Of a DNA stretch of 64,000 nucleotides, positions 62,044 through 64,000 are shown piece after piece; position 1 is the stretch's first letter, and each line of letters begins with the position of its first letter. Under the pieces are notes generated by a model. That model saw nothing but the letters and a program-made list of their open reading frames with translations, was not told the origin of the DNA and ran no database searches. The position numbers and the translations under genes were made by a program. The DNA is from Hydromonas sp. Its GTDB lineage: Bacteria; Pseudomonadota; Gammaproteobacteria; Burkholderiales; Burkholderiaceae. Location: positions 62,001 through 126,000 of the forward strand of contig JAFEII010000016.1 in the NCBI GenBank assembly GCA_017495165.1. The letters run 5' to 3'.

Positions 62044-62259
62044 GGTTGGCTGATAACGTGTGCGTAAGTTGGTTTTATCTGTGGATAAGTAAAGAATAAC
62101 TTTTAATAAAGAGTCTGTTTCGGTTTTTATTCATTTCTGTGAACATGTCATCCACAGGGAAAAATGTTGTGTAAGATAATGATATTGTTATATAAATTAT
62201 TGTTATCCACAAAATATTGTTTGATTAATAGTAATAAAAGAAATTAAAGGAAAATCATT
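62044..62259. other. Probable chromosomal replication origin oriC
   Basis: The 216-base dnaA-dnaN gap holds two perfect DnaA boxes, TGTGGATAA (62080-62088) and TTATCCACA (62203-62211), in opposite orientation, plus one with a single mismatch, TCATCCACA (62148-62156). Very AT-rich stretches (62171-62202 and 62210-62247) could be the unwinding element. Location between dnaA and dnaN is common for oriC in this group. Confidence 0.65.
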
Positions 62260-63372
62260 ATGGAATTTTTAAAGTGTCGCAAAGAAAGCTTGTTAACCCC
62301 TTTAACCGTTGTGAGTGGCATTGTTGAACGCAAACACATTATTCCTGTTGTTGCGAATGTTTTGCTCACGCGTGAAAACAAAAAAGTTAGTTTAACGACG
62401 ACGGACATTGAAATCCAAATTAAAACCTCACTTGAGGTTGAAATCGAAGGTGATGACGCACAGCTCACGGTAAATGCCAAAAAAATCCTCGATATTTTGA
62501 AAGCATTGCCAGATGATAAAGATGTGAAATTAAGCCTTGCTGAAAACAAACTGAGCGTTGCCTCTGGTAAAAGCAAGTTTAATTTGCAAACCTTACCTGC
62601 AAGTGATTTTCCTCAAATTAAATCAACGGGTGATTTTGTCAAAGAAATTAAATTGACCCAAAAAGTGTTTAAAGACTTAATTGGTAAAGCCTATTATTCA
62701 ATGGCTGTACAAGACATTCGCTATTATTTGAATGGCTTGCTCATCATTTCTGAAAACAACCAATTGTCTGTTGTTGCAACAGATGGTCATCGTTTGGCCT
62801 TTAGTGGTGTGACGATTGAGTCAGATTTGGGTGCGAAGAAAGAAATTATTTTGCCGCGTAAAACAGTTATGGAGCTGCAACGTTTGTTGTCTGAAACGGA
62901 TGATGAACTGAAAATTGATTTAAACGATACCCAAATTCGTTTTAGTTTTAATAACATTGAGCTCACCTCAAAATTGGTTGAAGGTAAATTCCCTGATTAC
63001 CAAAAAGTCATTCCTCAAAATTACACCAAACACATCGAAATCAATCGCACATTGTTGCAACAATCGCTGCAACGTGTGGCGATTTTAAGCAATGAAAAAT
63101 TCAAAGGCGTGCGCTGCTTGGTGGATAAAAACAGCATGAAAATCACATCAACCAACACAGATCAAGAAAATGCATTAGAAGAACTGGATATTACCTACGA
63201 CAGCGATGCGCTTGATTTGGGCTTTAATGTGTCTTATTTATTAGACGTTTTAAGCCATCAAAAAGCAGAAAACATTGTGTTGAATTTAGGCGATACGGCC
63301 AATCAAAGTGTTTTAATTACAACGCAAGAAGACGCTTCTTTTAAATATGTTGTTATGCCAATGCGCATTTAA
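62260..63372 (+). CDS. dnaN: DNA polymerase III beta subunit (sliding clamp)
   Basis: The ring-shaped clamp for processive replication, 370 aa. Three repeated domains; recognisable blocks are LLTPLTVVSGIVERKHIIPV, the ATDGHRLAFSG stretch, VEGKFPDYQKVIP and the C-terminal KYVVMPMRI. An AAAGGA site precedes the ATG. Coupled in order with dnaA and gyrB. Confidence 0.97.
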   Translation: MEFLKCRKESLLTPLTVVSGIVERKHIIPVVANVLLTRENKKVSLTTTDIEIQIKTSLEVEIEGDDAQLTVNAKKILDILKALPDDKDVKLSLAENKLSVASGKSKFNLQTLPASDFPQIKSTGDFVKEIKLTQKVFKDLIGKAYYSMAVQDIRYYLNGLLIISENNQLSVVATDGHRLAFSGVTIESDLGAKKEIILPRKTVMELQRLLSETDDELKIDLNDTQIRFSFNNIELTSKLVEGKFPDYQKVIPQNYTKHIEINRTLLQQSLQRVAILSNEKFKGVRCLVDKNSMKITSTNTDQENALEELDITYDSDALDLGFNVSYLLDVLSHQKAENIVLNLGDTANQSVLITTQEDASFKYVVMPMRI

Positions 63373-63421
63373 GGCACGTCATTTATTTTAATAAAAAACG
63401 ATCATTATCATTAGGAAACAC

Positions 63422-64000
63422 ATGAAAAATACCCCTGAAATTGAACCAAAAAAAGACGATTACGGCTCAGATTCAATCAAAATGCTCAAAGGCCTTGAGG
63501 CCGTGCGCAAAAGGCCAGGTATGTATATTGGCGACACAGGCGATGGTTCAGGTTTGCACCACATGGTATTTGAAGTGCTGGACAATGCAATCGATGAATC
63601 TCTTGCAGGGCATTGCGACGACATTGTCATCACCATTCACCCGGATAATTCTGTGTCAGTGACCGATAACGGGCGTGGAATTCCAACAGATATTCACAAA
63701 GAAGATGAGTTTCACCGCAGTGCAGCTGAAATTGTCATGACTGAACTCCATGCGGGCGGTAAATTTGACCAAAACAGCTATAAAATTTCTGGCGGTTTGC
63801 ATGGCGTTGGGGTTTCTGTGGTCAATGCCTTATCAGATTGGTTGCGTTTAACTGTGCATCGCAACGGTGAAAAGCACCAAATGGAGTTTCGGATTGGCGA
63901 ACGGGTCGCGCCTTTGGCGGTTACGGGTAAAACCGATAAAAAAGGCACTGAAGTTCATTTTTTGGCCAGTACGGAGATTTTTGGTGACGTGAATTATCAT
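63422..64000 (+). CDS. gyrB: DNA gyrase subunit B (3' truncated by window)
   Basis: First 193 codons of the ATPase subunit of DNA gyrase, running off the window. The GHKL ATP-binding motifs are intact: [15 protein letters not shown] (catalytic Glu and Mg Asn), [13 protein letters not shown] and [34 protein letters not shown] is the usual N-terminal block. The ATG at 63422 follows TTAGGAAACAC. Confidence 0.96.
   Translation, partial: MKNTPEIEPKKDDYGSDSIKMLKGLEAVRKRPGMYIGDTGDGSGLHHMVFEVLDNAIDESLAGHCDDIVITIHPDNSVSVTDNGRGIPTDIHKEDEFHRSAAEIVMTELHAGGKFDQNSYKISGGLHGVGVSVVNALSDWLRLTVHRNGEKHQMEFRIGERVAPLAVTGKTDKKGTEVHFLASTEIFGDVNYH

Overview
The window looks like part of a betaproteobacterial chromosome, most likely Burkholderiales. 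The reasons are a one-cysteine DksA of CxxT/SxxA type, a PHA-granule-region protein, aceK, pyrB with a dead pyrC', smg, a complete mraZ-to-ftsZ division/cell-wall cluster, and the order rpmH-rnpA-yidD-yidC beside dnaA-dnaN-gyrB. I cannot name the species. No rRNA, tRNA or CRISPR array was seen.

Layout. 1-2177: end of prmB, a thioredoxin-like ferredoxin, a small alpha/beta hydrolase and dksA. 2178-4740: an accessory island with two nearly identical lipoproteins in tandem, then a cytosolic-looking protein with a His/Cys papain-like arrangement (candidate orphan effector/immunity module), a terminator and a REP-like hairpin pair. 4954-6910: hslVU. 6911-13540: accessory region with IS5 and IS256 transposase remnants, a three-gene envelope operon (outer-membrane factor, DUF3302-like protein, HlyD-like adaptor) behind a structured leader, a PHA-system protein, a TetR regulator and a FAS1 lipoprotein. 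13540-22137: smg, mltB, aceK, dnaJ, and the run yqgE-ruvX-pyrR-pyrB-pyrC'.

22359-39817 is the dcw cluster on the plus strand: mraZ, rsmH, ftsL, ftsI, murE, murF, mraY, murD, ftsW, murG, murC, ddlB, ftsQ, ftsA, ftsZ, mostly coupled by short stop/start overlaps. It starts from a TTGACA/TAAAGT promoter whose -10 lies inside a three-repeat MraZ box. lpxC follows after an oppositely oriented acyl desaturase. 42353-48211 (minus) holds a RidA protein, an arsR-OMF-emrA-emrB drug-efflux operon with a visible promoter/operator, an unannotated candidate sRNA (about 47513-47600) with a CU-rich anti-Shine-Dalgarno loop, and a membrane-anchored cytochrome c.

48720-57637: plsC, a DUF442-SQR fusion oxidoreductase, a three-gene sugar cassette (methyltransferase-glycosyltransferase fusion, aminotransferase, acetyltransferase), birA, coaX and an asparaginase. 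57781-64000 is the replication-origin neighbourhood: a 9-bp tandem repeat beside yidC, then yidC, yidD, rnpA, rpmH (minus) and dnaA, a probable oriC with DnaA boxes, dnaN and the 5' part of gyrB (plus).

Strongest candidates for something undescribed: the duplicated-lipoprotein/papain-like module at 2341-4535, the candidate sRNA at 47513-47600, and the repeated C-terminal motif of FtsZ. All functional statements come from reading the sequence and from family knowledge; no database search was run.
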